Assembly (NCBI GenBank): GCA_900545915.1 | Contig: URAV01000017.1 | Span: forward strand, 4,893 to 68,892 | DNA length: 64,000 nt | From: an uncultured Porphyromonadaceae bacterium | GTDB lineage: Bacteria > Bacteroidota > Bacteroidia > Bacteroidales > Coprobacteraceae | Direction: 5' to 3' | Shown: positions 45,856-54,546 of the stretch, piece after piece | Numbering within the stretch: the stretch's first letter is position 1 | How the letters are laid out: each line of letters begins with the position of its first letter | Translations under genes and position numbers: made by a program | The notes under the pieces: model-generated | What the model was told of the DNA's origin: nothing | The model's input: only the letters and a program-made list of their open reading frames with translations | The model's database searches: none

Positions 45856-47298
45856 TTATTTCTTTTTTCGACCTGAACCTGTATGGGTGAATACAGACCC
45901 TTTGATCTCGATGTTTTTTTCTTGCGCAATGCGGGTCGGAGTCGGGTATTCGAGTTTTTCGAGTTCGGCAATTGCACTGTTAATGTCATTTAATAACATA
46001 TCTGCCATATCTCGGCTGAATCCTTGACGTACAACAATACGCATTACGATGTAATTTTGAATGTTTTCGGGAAGGGTGTATGCCGGAACCATCCATCCGC
46101 CTTGTTTCAGTTTATCTTGTAAGTCATAGAGTGTCCATTTTGCTGTTTTTGCATATTCCGGTTTCATGTACCAGATGAACAGCGGATTGACTACTTCAGG
46201 ACTATAATTAACAAACGGTTTCATTTGCCCGATTTGCTGATGCAAATATTTGGCAATTTCCATACCGTTTTGTTGAATAGCTTTGTATCCTTCGAATCCG
46301 AGTCGGATAAATTGATAATATTGACCTAATATTTGTGCTGCCGGACGAGAGAAGTTCAGGCCTACTTGAGTAATATTCGCTCCTAAATAGTTAACGCTGA
46401 AAGACATTTCTTCCGGTAAATATTTGGCATCTTTCCAGACAACCCAGCCGAGTCCCGGATATACCAATCCGAATTTATGTCCCGATGTACTAATTGATAA
46501 TACCCATTTCAGTCGGAAATCCCATTTTAATTCAGGTTGTAGGAATGGCAGAATAAAACCTCCGCTGGCTGCATCTACATGAATAGGAATGTCGAATCCT
46601 GTTTTTGTATTGTATGCATCAAGTGCCTTGTCGAGGGCTTCGACGTCATCGTTCAATCCTGTCCAAGTAACTCCTTCGATAGGGACGATGCAAATCGTGT
46701 TTTCATCGCACATTTTCAGTGCGGCTTCGGGATCTAATGTTGTTTTTTCGAGAGTCAATGGAACTTGTCTCATCTCGATTTGCCATAATTGTGCGAATTT
46801 TTCCCACACGACTTGAAATCCGGAGGAGATTACGAAATTAGGTTTGTCTGTCGGTTTGCCCTGAGCTTGTCTTTTTTTACGCCATCGTAGCCAAGCTGCT
46901 ACTCCGCCTAACATGCACGCTTCGGAAGAACCGATAGCTAAAGCTCCGCTTTTCCATTTTGCTTGTTCTGGAGTGTTCCATAAATTAGCGATGATGTTGA
47001 TACATTTTGCGTTCATTACGGCTATACGGGGATACTCCGTTTCGTCGATATAATTGATGTCGATAGCTTCATTCATCAATTTAGTGGCATAATCATCCAT
47101 GTAAGTCGTTACGAATGTTGCCAGATTTAAACGGGGTTGCGTCTGCGCGAATGTTTCATCTTTTACCATCTGGTATGCGATCTGCGGTGTGGTAGGACCA
47201 TCGGGAATTTTATCGACAGGGGAGGGCTGCAACATCTCGTTTGATCCGAAAATAGCGGTTTTAGCATCTCCGTTTCTGAAATTTAGATCTTTCATCAT
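45856..47298 (-). CDS. gadB: Glutamate decarboxylase
   Basis: A 480-residue PLP enzyme. The PLP lysine is in STSGHKFGLVYPGLGWVVWK; SSEACMLGGVAAWLRWRKKR and HVDAASGGFILPFLQP are typical. Near the C-terminus, FTHTG matches the FKHT end of E. coli GadB, whose His closes the active site at neutral pH, but here seven further residues follow (SGRKKK end). It converts glutamate to GABA plus CO2, consuming a proton, for acid resistance. It is upstream of glsA on the same strand and divergent from an MFS transporter. Confidence 0.95.
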   Translation of the reverse strand: MMKDLNFRNGDAKTAIFGSNEMLQPSPVDKIPDGPTTPQIAYQMVKDETFAQTQPRLNLATFVTTYMDDYATKLMNEAIDINYIDETEYPRIAVMNAKCINIIANLWNTPEQAKWKSGALAIGSSEACMLGGVAAWLRWRKKRQAQGKPTDKPNFVISSGFQVVWEKFAQLWQIEMRQVPLTLEKTTLDPEAALKMCDENTICIVPIEGVTWTGLNDDVEALDKALDAYNTKTGFDIPIHVDAASGGFILPFLQPELKWDFRLKWVLSISTSGHKFGLVYPGLGWVVWKDAKYLPEEMSFSVNYLGANITQVGLNFSRPAAQILGQYYQFIRLGFEGYKAIQQNGMEIAKYLHQQIGQMKPFVNYSPEVVNPLFIWYMKPEYAKTAKWTLYDLQDKLKQGGWMVPAYTLPENIQNYIVMRIVVRQGFSRDMADMLLNDINSAIAELEKLEYPTPTRIAQEKNIEIKGSVFTHTGSGRKKK

Positions 47299-47438
47299 TA
47301 AATTGTTTTTATAGGGTTCAACATAAATTGCCGATATGATACTTATTCATATCATAGTCAGAACACTTATGATTGCGTAATGTTTCCCGGTTTTGAATAT
47401 TGCTACACTATTTGGGGTTTATTAAAAAACAGGTTTCT

Positions 47439-47492
47439 GAGAACCTCCCTGAATTTTTCGATAAAAAATATCCTGTAAGATTTAAATAGGAT
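47439..47492 (+). repeat. Dispersed palindromic repeat, miniature copy
   Basis: The left end GAGAACCTCCCTGAATTTTTCG matches the 25776 and 29239 copies; a short right end AAGATTTAAATAGGAT follows after about 15 bp. It lies between divergent gadB (141 bp from its start) and the MFS gene. Confidence 0.6.
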
Positions 47493-47575
47493 ATAAACGA
47501 TTTTGTTTTGATGAAGTTAGGTATTAAACATTCGGAGTTTTTGTTTGTTTTTTTATTGTTGAATAAAAATTGAAT

Positions 47576-48802
47576 ATGGAAATAAAAACCGGAGAGGGAA
47601 CTATACCTCTCGTTACCCTGATCGGCATCTGGTCTATTTCGGCCTTGAATGCATTACCCGGATTGGCAGTTTCTCCTATCTTGGGTCAACTGTCACAGAT
47701 TTTTCCTCATGCTACGGAGTTAGATATTCAAATGCTGACTTCGTTACCCTCTTTATTAATAATTCCGTTTATCCTTCTTTCGGGAACATTGACCGAACGG
47801 GTGAATAACATACGGCTGTTGCAAATAGGATTAGGAATATTTGCAGCCAGTGGAGTGTTATATTTGCTTTCGAATCGAATGTGGCAGTTGATTGCAGTAA
47901 GTGCTTTGCTGGGAGCTGGATCGGGATTGATTGTACCGTTATCTACAGGATTCATTACTCGTTTTTTTAAAGGTTCTTACCGGGTAAAGCAGTTCGGATT
48001 GAGTTCGGCTATTACGAATATCACTTTAGTAATCGCAACAGTTGTAACCGGTTATTTAGCGGAAGTTAACTGGCATTTGCCTTTTATCGTGTATTTATTG
48101 CCTGTTATTTCGATATTTCTTTCGTCTTATTTAAAGGAAACTCCGGAGACGGCAAAAAAAATACCCGAAAATAATCGAACAACAGTCATCGTTGCCGGAG
48201 AACAAACAGATACGGGCGGTTTTATAGATAGAAAAAGACTCGTACAGTTAATGGCTTTTTATGGACTTTGTACTTATTTGGTCATTATTGTTAGCTTTAA
48301 TTTGCCGTTTTTGATGGAAGAGTATCATTTTTCAAGTGGTAATTCGGGCATAATGATCTCACTTTTCTTTTTGGCAATTATGACTCCGGGTTTATTCTTG
48401 AACCAAATTATCGGATGGTGGAAACAAAGAACGGAATTTTATAGTTTGTTATGTATCGCTGTCGGTTTGGGGCTTATTATACTTTCTCGGTCGGAATGGT
48501 GGATCGGATTAGGATGTCTTTTTGCCGGTTTCGGTTATGGAGTAATACAGCCTGTTGTATATGATAAGACGACAAGAACTGCATCTTCTCGAAAAGTGAC
48601 TTTGGCATTGGCATTTGTAATGGCGATGAATTATTTGGCGATTTTGTTATGTCCTTTTATTATTGATTGGGCAGGTGTTATTTTTCGAGTACATACTCAG
48701 CAATTTGCATTTACTTTTAATTTGGTTGTAACTGTCTTGGCTGCCGGATGGGCATATTGGAAACGAAATTCGTTTGTGTTTAGCAGAAATACGGAAGAAT
48801 AG
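47576..48802 (+). CDS. Major facilitator superfamily transporter
   Basis: 408 residues from the ATG at 47576 (MEIKTGEGTIPLVTLIGIWS); a TTG two codons upstream is less likely. Twelve helices in two halves, with the loop 2-3 pattern SGTLTERVNNIRLLQIGLGIF near residue 65 and GAGSGLIVPLSTGFITRFF, fit a drug:H+ antiporter-like member. The substrate is unknown. It lies directly beside the gad island but on the opposite strand, so a link to it is uncertain. The EamA gene follows 39 bp later. Confidence 0.85.
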   Translation: MEIKTGEGTIPLVTLIGIWSISALNALPGLAVSPILGQLSQIFPHATELDIQMLTSLPSLLIIPFILLSGTLTERVNNIRLLQIGLGIFAASGVLYLLSNRMWQLIAVSALLGAGSGLIVPLSTGFITRFFKGSYRVKQFGLSSAITNITLVIATVVTGYLAEVNWHLPFIVYLLPVISIFLSSYLKETPETAKKIPENNRTTVIVAGEQTDTGGFIDRKRLVQLMAFYGLCTYLVIIVSFNLPFLMEEYHFSSGNSGIMISLFFLAIMTPGLFLNQIIGWWKQRTEFYSLLCIAVGLGLIILSRSEWWIGLGCLFAGFGYGVIQPVVYDKTTRTASSRKVTLALAFVMAMNYLAILLCPFIIDWAGVIFRVHTQQFAFTFNLVVTVLAAGWAYWKRNSFVFSRNTEE

Positions 48803-48841
48803 AAATATCGGTTATTTTGCAATATAAATTTAGAATGAGTT

Positions 48842-49753
48842 GTGAAAAATAAAATTGCTGAAGCAAATATTTGTATGGTTATATCCAAAGGGTTTAGTGG
48901 ATTGAATATGAATGCATTGAAATATCTGCTTCCTTTCTGGATGACTCCTTTTACAGGAGTTACGTTACGTTGTGTATTTGCTGCCGTTGCATTCTGGATT
49001 ATAAGTTTTTTTGTACCGTCGGAACATTCTACAGGAAAACAAAAAGTTCAGATTTTTTTATTGGGAGCCTTGGGTGTGTATGGATATATGTGTTTGTATT
49101 TGGTCGGGTTGAGTAAGACGACACCGGTATCGAGTTCTATTTTCTCGACTTTGCAGCCGGTGTGGGTATTCTTAATTGCTGTTTTATTTTATCGGGAGAA
49201 AGTAACGTGGATGAAAGTAGTGGGAATACTTATCGGTTTGGGCGGTGCTTTACTATGTATCTCTACGCAACAGAGCGATGATTTGGCATCGGATGCTTTG
49301 ACAGGAAATCTTTTGTGTCTGGGTAGTTCTGTGATGTATGCCGTGTATCTGGTCATCAGTAATCGGATATTGAAATCGGTAGGGATGTTTACCTTATTGA
49401 AATATGTATTTACAGGAGCTGCTTTTTCAAGCCTTATCATGGCTTGTTTTATAAAATTTGATGCGCTGGTTTTAATGCTTCCGATACATTGGTTTCCGCT
49501 TTGTGTTTTATTATTTGTTCTTATTTTTCCGACGGTAATCAGCTATTTGCTGATACCGATAGGATTGAAATATCTGAATACGACCATTGTTGCCATATAC
49601 GGTTATTTAATTCTGATAGTAGCGACTATTGTTTCTTTATCTATCGGGCAAGATCGATTTAGTTGGACTCAACTTTCTGCTATGCTTTTGATTTGTATTG
49701 GAGTATATTTAGTGGAAATTGCCGAACGAAAGGCTCCTGCTTTTGAGAAATGA
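48842..49753 (+). CDS. EamA/DMT-family transporter
   Basis: 303 residues from a GTG at 48842; an ATG 11 codons later (MVISKGF) would cut into the first helix, so GTG is preferred. Ten helices in two EamA halves: KTTPVSSSIFSTLQPVWVFLIAVLFYREKVTWMKVVGILIGLGGALL in the first and LGLKYLNTTIVAIYGYLILIVATIVSL-like (IGLKYLNTTIVAIYG) in the second. The substrate is unknown. It is probably cotranscribed with the MFS gene. Confidence 0.82.
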   Translation: MKNKIAEANICMVISKGFSGLNMNALKYLLPFWMTPFTGVTLRCVFAAVAFWIISFFVPSEHSTGKQKVQIFLLGALGVYGYMCLYLVGLSKTTPVSSSIFSTLQPVWVFLIAVLFYREKVTWMKVVGILIGLGGALLCISTQQSDDLASDALTGNLLCLGSSVMYAVYLVISNRILKSVGMFTLLKYVFTGAAFSSLIMACFIKFDALVLMLPIHWFPLCVLLFVLIFPTVISYLLIPIGLKYLNTTIVAIYGYLILIVATIVSLSIGQDRFSWTQLSAMLLICIGVYLVEIAERKAPAFEK

Positions 49754-49769
49754 AAAAAATTCTTTTCGG

Positions 49770-49945
49770 GGCTGAAGCATCTTTGAGAACAGCTTTTATA
49801 AAAATATTTGTGCAAAGTTTTAGAGAAATCTACAAGAATAATTTGTTTTCTTCTGGAGGGTGGAACACTAATAACATTGTAGACCGAAAGAAAACGCAAA
49901 AATGACTGGATGGTATTTCTTGTTGGGAAATTTAGGCTGCCTATA
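49770..49945 (-). repeat. Dispersed palindromic repeat, full-length copy (reversed)
   Basis: On the minus strand its left end is CTTATAGGCAGCCTAAATTTC, followed by AAGAAATACCATCCAGTC and TTTTTGCGTTTTCTTTCGGTCT, as in the other copies. Its left arm faces the plus-strand metallophosphoesterase gene, 64 bp from that start. Confidence 0.75.
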
Positions 49946-50008
49946 AGTATTAGATAGAGAAAAATATTATCTTTATCGATGATAAATAAGATAATGATTT
50001 GTTGAAAT

Positions 50009-50986
50009 ATGGGCAGATATATATGGCTTATTGTTGTTATTGGGTTAGGTGCTATTGTGCCGGTTTGGGGACAAAATTTGAAATTCGACTCGGACGGACA
50101 TTTTAAAATTGTGCAGTTTACAGATGTCCATTATGTCCCGGATAATCCGAAATCGAAAACTGCCATTCAGCTGATCGAAAAGGTTTTGGATTTAGAAAAT
50201 CCTGATTTGGTCGTATTGACTGGAGATATAGTAACTGGACGTCCTGCTCGGATAGGTTGGGACAGTGTGCTCGATCCGATATTACGGCGGAATATCCCAT
50301 TTATCGTGACATTGGGGAATCATGATGATGAGCAGGACTTGTCTCGAGAGCAAGTGGCGGAATTGGTCGTTTCATATCCTTTAAATTTAAATACAGTACG
50401 TGTAGATAACGTAACCGGATTTTTGAATGATGTGTTTCCCGTAATGGGTCATTTATCGGATAAACCTGCTTTATTGCTTTACGGACTGGATTCTAATAGT
50501 TATTCCTCCATCCAAGCCATAAAGGGGTATGCTTGGTTCACTCCCGATCAAATAGAATGTTATAATTTATGGAGTCGTTATTATACCGGACTGAATGGGG
50601 GGAAACCTATTCCTGCATTGGCATTCTTTCATATTCCTCTTCCTGAGTATCGTGTTGCTTATAATATTCGAGGAAACAGGCAATCCGGAAAACGTAGAGA
50701 AAAGGAATGCGCACCAGAACTAAATACGGGAATGTATGCAGCAATGCTGTTGAATGGCGATGTGATGGGGATGTTTACCGGACATGATCATGGCAATGAT
50801 TATATAGCATTATATAACGGTATAGCTTTGGCTTATGGGCGTTTTTCAGGAGGAAAAACTACTTATACGAAAACTTCTAATGGTGCAAGAGTTATTGAGG
50901 TTCGGGAAGGTGTACGGGGATTTTCTTCTTATATCCGGTTATCGAATGGAAAGATTGTCGATTTGTATGATTATAAACAGAATTGA
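50009..50986 (+). CDS. Secreted calcineurin-like metallophosphoesterase
   Basis: 325 residues with a signal peptide (LIVVIGLGAIVPVWGQ). All five dimetal motifs are present: QFTDVHYV, LTGDIVTG, TLGNHDDE, FFHIPLPEY and FTGHDHGND. It is a phosphodiesterase/phosphatase of the PurpleAcid/Icc-like type, periplasmic or surface. The substrate is unknown. It stands alone between repeats. Confidence 0.88.
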   Translation: MGRYIWLIVVIGLGAIVPVWGQNLKFDSDGHFKIVQFTDVHYVPDNPKSKTAIQLIEKVLDLENPDLVVLTGDIVTGRPARIGWDSVLDPILRRNIPFIVTLGNHDDEQDLSREQVAELVVSYPLNLNTVRVDNVTGFLNDVFPVMGHLSDKPALLLYGLDSNSYSSIQAIKGYAWFTPDQIECYNLWSRYYTGLNGGKPIPALAFFHIPLPEYRVAYNIRGNRQSGKRREKECAPELNTGMYAAMLLNGDVMGMFTGHDHGNDYIALYNGIALAYGRFSGGKTTYTKTSNGARVIEVREGVRGFSSYIRLSNGKIVDLYDYKQN

Positions 50987-50988
50987 TT

Positions 50989-51096
50989 TTAAAAGAAATA
51001 TATATCCGGATTTTAATAATCTCTTTACGGCTTATTTTCATGTCTCTTTACGTCATGTAACTTTATCAGAACTGAAAAGTTCAGACAGGCTCTTAG
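50989..51096 (+). repeat. Dispersed palindromic repeat, internally deleted copy lacking the left arm
   Basis: AAATATATATCCGG, TCATGTCTCTTTACGTCAT and TATCAGAACTGAAAA match the interior of the 58520-58694 copy; it ends CAGACAGGCTCTTA, a consensus right end. It starts just after the metallophosphoesterase stop codon. Confidence 0.6.
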
Positions 51097-51186
51097 ACAG
51101 TTTCTTATTTTGTTATGTTGATTTTTCTTGTGAATTTGTATTATTAATAATAACGAGCATATTTATTTAAGTAAAACATTAGCTTT

Positions 51187-51597
51187 ATGAGAAAATTATT
51201 GTTATTATCACTTATTATTGTGAACTGTATTTTTGCTTCTTATGGTCAAATGGAGAAGAACGATACTATAAAAAGTAATCAGTTTCTATATTGTGAAATC
51301 GTTGGTGAAAGTAACTTGTTGCAAACAAAGGTAAGAGTTGCCGTTGATTTCGGACAAGAAATAAATTATTGGACTCAGTATAGAGATAAATTTCTTGTAG
51401 ATGAAAATGGGAAGAGGATAAAGTTCAATTCTATGATCGATGCTTTGAATTATATGGCTAAATTGGGATGGAAGTTTGAACAAGCGTATGTCGTTTCTAC
51501 ACAGAATCAACTTGTTTATCATTATCTTTTAAGTAAAAAAGGAACTCTTTCTGATGTAAAGAATGGATTGACTGTCAAGAGAGATCTGGAAGATTGA
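51187..51597 (+). CDS. Small exported protein of a Bacteroidota-specific hypothetical family
   Basis: 136 residues with a signal peptide (LLLSLIIVNCIFASYGQ). The mature part, FLYCEIVGESNLLQTKVRVAVDFGQEINYW, and NSMIDALNYMAKLGWKFEQAYVV resemble short Bacteroidota proteins seen elsewhere with the pattern YCE..G......KV.V..DFGQ and MNFM...GWEF.QAY. No function is known to me. It is likely periplasmic and monocistronic. Confidence 0.7.
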   Translation: MRKLLLLSLIIVNCIFASYGQMEKNDTIKSNQFLYCEIVGESNLLQTKVRVAVDFGQEINYWTQYRDKFLVDENGKRIKFNSMIDALNYMAKLGWKFEQAYVVSTQNQLVYHYLLSKKGTLSDVKNGLTVKRDLED

Positions 51598-51726
51598 AAG
51601 GGTAAATACTCTGATAAATGAACAATAACGGAAATTTTGTTACTTGGGTATTTTTTATTTCCTTTGTGGAAGATACCTAAATATCGGATACTTTCTCCCG
51701 TATTTCTCCCGGTATAAAATAATGAC

Positions 51727-51765
51727 ATAGGTATAATTTATTAATTATCAATAAATTATACCTAT
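51727..51765. terminator. Inverted repeat after tRNA-Pro
   Basis: Perfect 16-bp A/T-rich arms ATAGGTATAATTTATT / AATAAATTATACCTAT with a 7-nt loop, 6 bp beyond the 3' end of tRNA-Pro. There is no T run, so it may be a processing or stability hairpin rather than a classic terminator. Confidence 0.55.
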
Positions 51766-51770
51766 ATGTG

Positions 51771-51843
51771 TCGGGGTGAGAAGACTCGAACTTCCGACCT
51801 CCACGTCCCGAACGTGGCGCGCTGCCAACTGTGCTACACCCCG
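51771..51843 (-). tRNA. tRNA-Pro (anticodon CGG)
   Basis: A 73-nt cloverleaf on the minus strand. Acceptor CGGGGTG pairs with CACCCCG, the anticodon arm is CCACG-TTCGGGA-CGTGG, the T-arm contains TTCGAGTC, and the discriminator is A. CCA is not encoded. Confidence 0.93.
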
Positions 51844-51860
51844 ATTGACAATTGCGAGTG

Positions 51861-51868
51861 CAAATGTA
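51861..51868 (-). promoter_or_regulatory. -7 promoter box of tRNA-Pro
   Basis: TACATTTG on the minus strand, 17 bp upstream of the tRNA, followed by CACTCGCAA, the same 17-bp string that precedes tRNA-Phe. Confidence 0.6.
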
Positions 51869-52004
51869 ATGTATTCCTTTTAAAAGACAAAAAACATAAG
51901 GTAAAAATTTTATTCTTTTCTCAATTTTTCATCAGTTGTCATAAAAATGGACTTTTTCAACAAAAAAAGTCTCTGTATAATTAGGTAATTTCAAAAACTT
52001 GTCA

Positions 52005-52012
52005 TACATTTG
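52005..52012 (+). promoter_or_regulatory. -7 promoter box of tRNA-Phe
   Basis: TACATTTG, 16 bp upstream of the tRNA, followed by CACTCGCAA, identical to the tRNA-Pro promoter. Confidence 0.6.
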
Positions 52013-52028
52013 CACTCGCAAAAGCGAT

Positions 52029-52101
52029 GGTGCCATAGCTCAGTTGGTAGAGCAAAGGACTGAAAATCCTTGTGTCCCCGGTTCGATTCCTGGTGGCACC
52101 A
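52029..52101 (+). tRNA. tRNA-Phe (anticodon GAA)
   Basis: A 73-nt cloverleaf: acceptor GGTGCCA / TGGCACC, D-arm GCTCAGTTGGTAGAGC, anticodon loop CTGAAAA, T-arm GGTTCGATTCC, discriminator A. CCA is not encoded. It is divergent from tRNA-Pro. tRNA genes are common prophage targets, but I see no integrase beside it. Confidence 0.95.
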
Positions 52102-52114
52102 CTTTTTAAGAAAG

Positions 52115-52153
52115 AAAAATCCCTGAACTTCATCGAAGTTTAGGGATTTTTCT
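52115..52153 (+). terminator. Terminator of tRNA-Phe
   Basis: Arms AAAAATCCCTGAACTTC / GAAGTTTAGGGATTTTT with one G-T pair and a T-rich tail, starting 14 bp after the tRNA. Confidence 0.85.
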
Positions 52154-52264
52154 TTTTCAAGCATAAGTAGAATAAGTGGGATTAAAGCAAACTTACGTTC
52201 TTGTTCGAGAAACTTCTTTTAAGCAAAAATGCTTCACTATGATGTAATTACTTTATTATTTTGC

Positions 52265-52437
52265 AATATATTGATCTTTTTATAATACGGAAGTATTATC
52301 AGACTATCCTACGTTTTCCTCCGCTCTGTTTTTCTGTTTTCACTTGTGATAATCTGCTATTTTCCTCGTAGATACAGACGGGTATTTTCGAAAGAATCCC
52401 TCAAACCTGATCCGAACAAAATTTAGATAAGTTCTGA
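52265..52437 (+). repeat. Dispersed palindromic repeat, nearly full copy with decayed left arm
   Basis: The interior matches the 43662-43834 copy closely: AAGTATTATCAGACTATC, TTTTCACTTGTGATAA, CTATTTTCCTCGTAGA, TTTCGAAAGAATCCCTCAAACC; the right end is AAAATTTAGATAAGTTCTGA. The left arm is degraded. It lies between tRNA-Phe and the NYN gene. The rest of the 500-bp gap holds a terminator and a promoter only. Confidence 0.75.
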
Positions 52438-52550
52438 AGTTTTGGAAGAGTAATAAGTTCCCTTTTTGATAATTAGTGTTTTATGGGACAAAAAGAATGT
52501 CTGATGATTTGGATGTAAAAAATAGGTTGAAAATCAATCTTATTTCCTGT

Positions 52551-52577
52551 TTTGTCGGTGGATATTCACTATATTTG
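52551..52577 (+). promoter_or_regulatory. Promoter upstream of the NYN gene
   Basis: A -7 box TATATTTG at 52570-52577 with TTTG at 52551-52554 (15-bp spacing). The NYN start codon is 24 bp beyond. Confidence 0.45.
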
Positions 52578-52600
52578 TTTATGGTTTAATAAGTGATGAG

Positions 52601-53362
52601 ATGAAAGATAATAAAGATTTGAAGTTGGCAGTTTTGATAGATGCGGATAATATCCCGTATTCGAATGTAAAAGGGATGTTGAATGAGATTGCCAAGTTCG
52701 GGATTCCGACGATTAAACGAATCTACGGAGATTGGACGAAACCGACAGTTTCCGGTTGGAAATCGTCTCTTTTGGAGAATGCAATCACTCCGATTCAGCA
52801 GTATAGTTATACTACGGGAAAAAATGCGACCGATTCGGCAATGATTATTGATGCTATGGATATATTGCATAGTGAAAAAGTCGATGGTTTCTGTATTGTT
52901 TCGAGTGATAGTGATTTTACTCGATTGGCTACCCGGTTACGGGAATCGGGAATGCTCGTTATCGGTATTGGTGAAAAGAAAACCCCAAATCCTTTTATCG
53001 TATCATGTGATAAATTTATTTATTTGGAGATTTTAAAGGTTGGAGATACTGATCTTCCGGATAAAAAAGACTTTGGAGTTGATCCTTCGGTTCAGTCGGA
53101 AGCTACAGAAAAAGAGGTTATAGGAAAGGATCTGATCAATTTGTTCAGAACGACTATCGATGATTTGGCCGATGATACCGGTTGGGCATTTCTTGCAGAG
53201 GTGGGAGGATTGATTATGAAGAAGAAACCTGATTTTGACCCTCGTAATTATGGCTTTTTGAAATTGACTCCGTTGATGAAGTCTTTGGATAAATATTTTC
53301 AGATAGAGGAACGGGAGGTTGAAAATAAACGTATCAAACATATTTATGTGAAGAATATATAA
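52601..53362 (+). CDS. NYN-domain (PIN-like) protein with OST-HTH/LOTUS-like C-terminus
   Basis: A 253-residue protein. The N-terminal NYN fold has the metal-binding acidic residues of LAVLIDADNIPYSNV, KNATDSAMIIDAMDIL and GFCIVSSDSDFTRLATRLRESG, as expected for a nuclease. The C-terminus (~residues 175-250; DLINLFRTTIDDLADDTGWAFLAEVGGLI...YGFLKLTPLM) looks like an OST-HTH/LOTUS RNA-binding domain. The family is widespread and thought to act on RNA; the substrate is unknown. The sugar kinase starts 4 bp later. Confidence 0.85.
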   Translation: MKDNKDLKLAVLIDADNIPYSNVKGMLNEIAKFGIPTIKRIYGDWTKPTVSGWKSSLLENAITPIQQYSYTTGKNATDSAMIIDAMDILHSEKVDGFCIVSSDSDFTRLATRLRESGMLVIGIGEKKTPNPFIVSCDKFIYLEILKVGDTDLPDKKDFGVDPSVQSEATEKEVIGKDLINLFRTTIDDLADDTGWAFLAEVGGLIMKKKPDFDPRNYGFLKLTPLMKSLDKYFQIEEREVENKRIKHIYVKNI

Positions 53363-53366
53363 TGCT

Positions 53367-54254
53367 ATGAATGATGTTATTGTAGGAATGGGAGAAGTAT
53401 TGTGGGACATGCTGCCTGAAGGAAAAAAGATCGGCGGAGCTCCTGCAAATTTTGCTTATCATGTGTCGCAATATGGTTTTGACAGCTGTGTTGTGAGTGC
53501 TGTCGGTGATGATAAGTTAGGTAATGAAATCTTAGAGAGTTTTGATAATAGATATCTTAATTATTTGATTGAAAAAGTCCCTTATCCGACCGGTACGGTA
53601 CAGATCGAGCTGGACGAAGCCGGGATTCCCTGTTATGAGATAAAAGAGAATGTGGCGTGGGATAATATTCCTTTTACAGCTGATTTGGAGAAGTTGGCAA
53701 GAAAGACTCGTGCAGTTTGTTTCGGTTCATTGGCTCAACGGAATACAGTCTCTCGTGAAACGATAAATCGCTTTCTTGATGTTATGTCCGATACGGCAGG
53801 ACAATATAGGGTGTTCGATGTGAATTTGCGGCAGGGATTTTATGATAAGGAAATCCTCTGTAATTCTATGAAAAGATGTAATATTCTGAAAATTAATGAT
53901 GAAGAATTAATTACCGTGAGTCGAATGTTTGAATATCCTGGCATCGATTTGGAGGATAAGTGCCGAGTTCTTTTATCAGAGTATGGTTTAGAAGTTCTTA
54001 TTTTGACATGTGGTGTAAATGGAAGTTATGTTTTTACACGAGGAAATGTCTCCTTTGTGAATACTCCGAAAATTGAGGTTGCCGATACTGTAGGTGCAGG
54101 GGATTCTTTTACGGCAACATTTATTTCTGCGATTTTAAGAGGGAAAAGTATACGGGAAGCTCATGAATTGGCAGTTGATGTTTCTGCTTATGTATGTACT
54201 CAAAATGGGGCGATGCCTGAATTGCCGGTTTCGATAAAATCCCGATTACTTTGA
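53367..54254 (+). CDS. PfkB-family sugar kinase (fructokinase-like)
   Basis: A 295-residue ribokinase-fold enzyme. The N-terminal VGMGEVLWDMLPEGKKIGGAPANFAYHV is fructokinase-like, and the C-terminal anion hole/catalytic motif is VADTVGAGDSFTATF with the catalytic Asp. It phosphorylates a sugar, probably fructose, using ATP. It is cotranscribed with the NYN gene; the two functions have no obvious link. Confidence 0.9.
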   Translation: MNDVIVGMGEVLWDMLPEGKKIGGAPANFAYHVSQYGFDSCVVSAVGDDKLGNEILESFDNRYLNYLIEKVPYPTGTVQIELDEAGIPCYEIKENVAWDNIPFTADLEKLARKTRAVCFGSLAQRNTVSRETINRFLDVMSDTAGQYRVFDVNLRQGFYDKEILCNSMKRCNILKINDEELITVSRMFEYPGIDLEDKCRVLLSEYGLEVLILTCGVNGSYVFTRGNVSFVNTPKIEVADTVGAGDSFTATFISAILRGKSIREAHELAVDVSAYVCTQNGAMPELPVSIKSRLL

Positions 54255-54302
54255 GGTTATCATTCACTGATATTTTATTGTGGAGGTTGCTAATCTGCTC
54301 TT

Positions 54303-54337
54303 AAGAGGTTCTGTTGACAGAACCTCTTTTTGTTTTT
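54303..54337 (+). terminator. Terminator after the PfkB kinase gene
   Basis: Arms AAGAGGTTCTGT / ACAGAACCTCTT with a 2-nt loop, followed by TTTGTTTTTTT. Confidence 0.9.
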
Positions 54338-54434
54338 TTAATACTGATTATTTATATCTTATATGATAACGTGTATCGAAGTTTTATATAAGGAGTCGTA
54401 TATTTTATTATATATTGTTGTTAAATAACCATTA

Positions 54435-54469
54435 TTTGTTGTTTAATTACAATATTGTTTTTATCTTTG
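54435..54469 (+). promoter_or_regulatory. Promoter of the first phage-like gene block
   Basis: A -33 element TTTGTTG (54435-54441) and -7 box TATCTTTG (54462-54469), spaced 20-23 bp, a good match to the Bacteroidota consensus. The first gene starts 77 bp downstream, after a leader containing a short direct or inverted motif (CGATCAAAAAAAATTGATAG). Confidence 0.6.
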
Positions 54470-54546
54470 CCATACCCCAATAACATAAAAGCCGTTAGTA
54501 GTTAACGGTAAAACCCGATACCTCGATCAAAAAAAATTGATAGAGG

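Noticed and set aside
52029..54546. Possible prophage attachment site at tRNA-Phe
   Set aside because: No integrase, no visible repeat of the tRNA 3' end, and two ordinary genes (NYN, PfkB) with their own promoter and terminator lie between the tRNA and the first phage-like gene.
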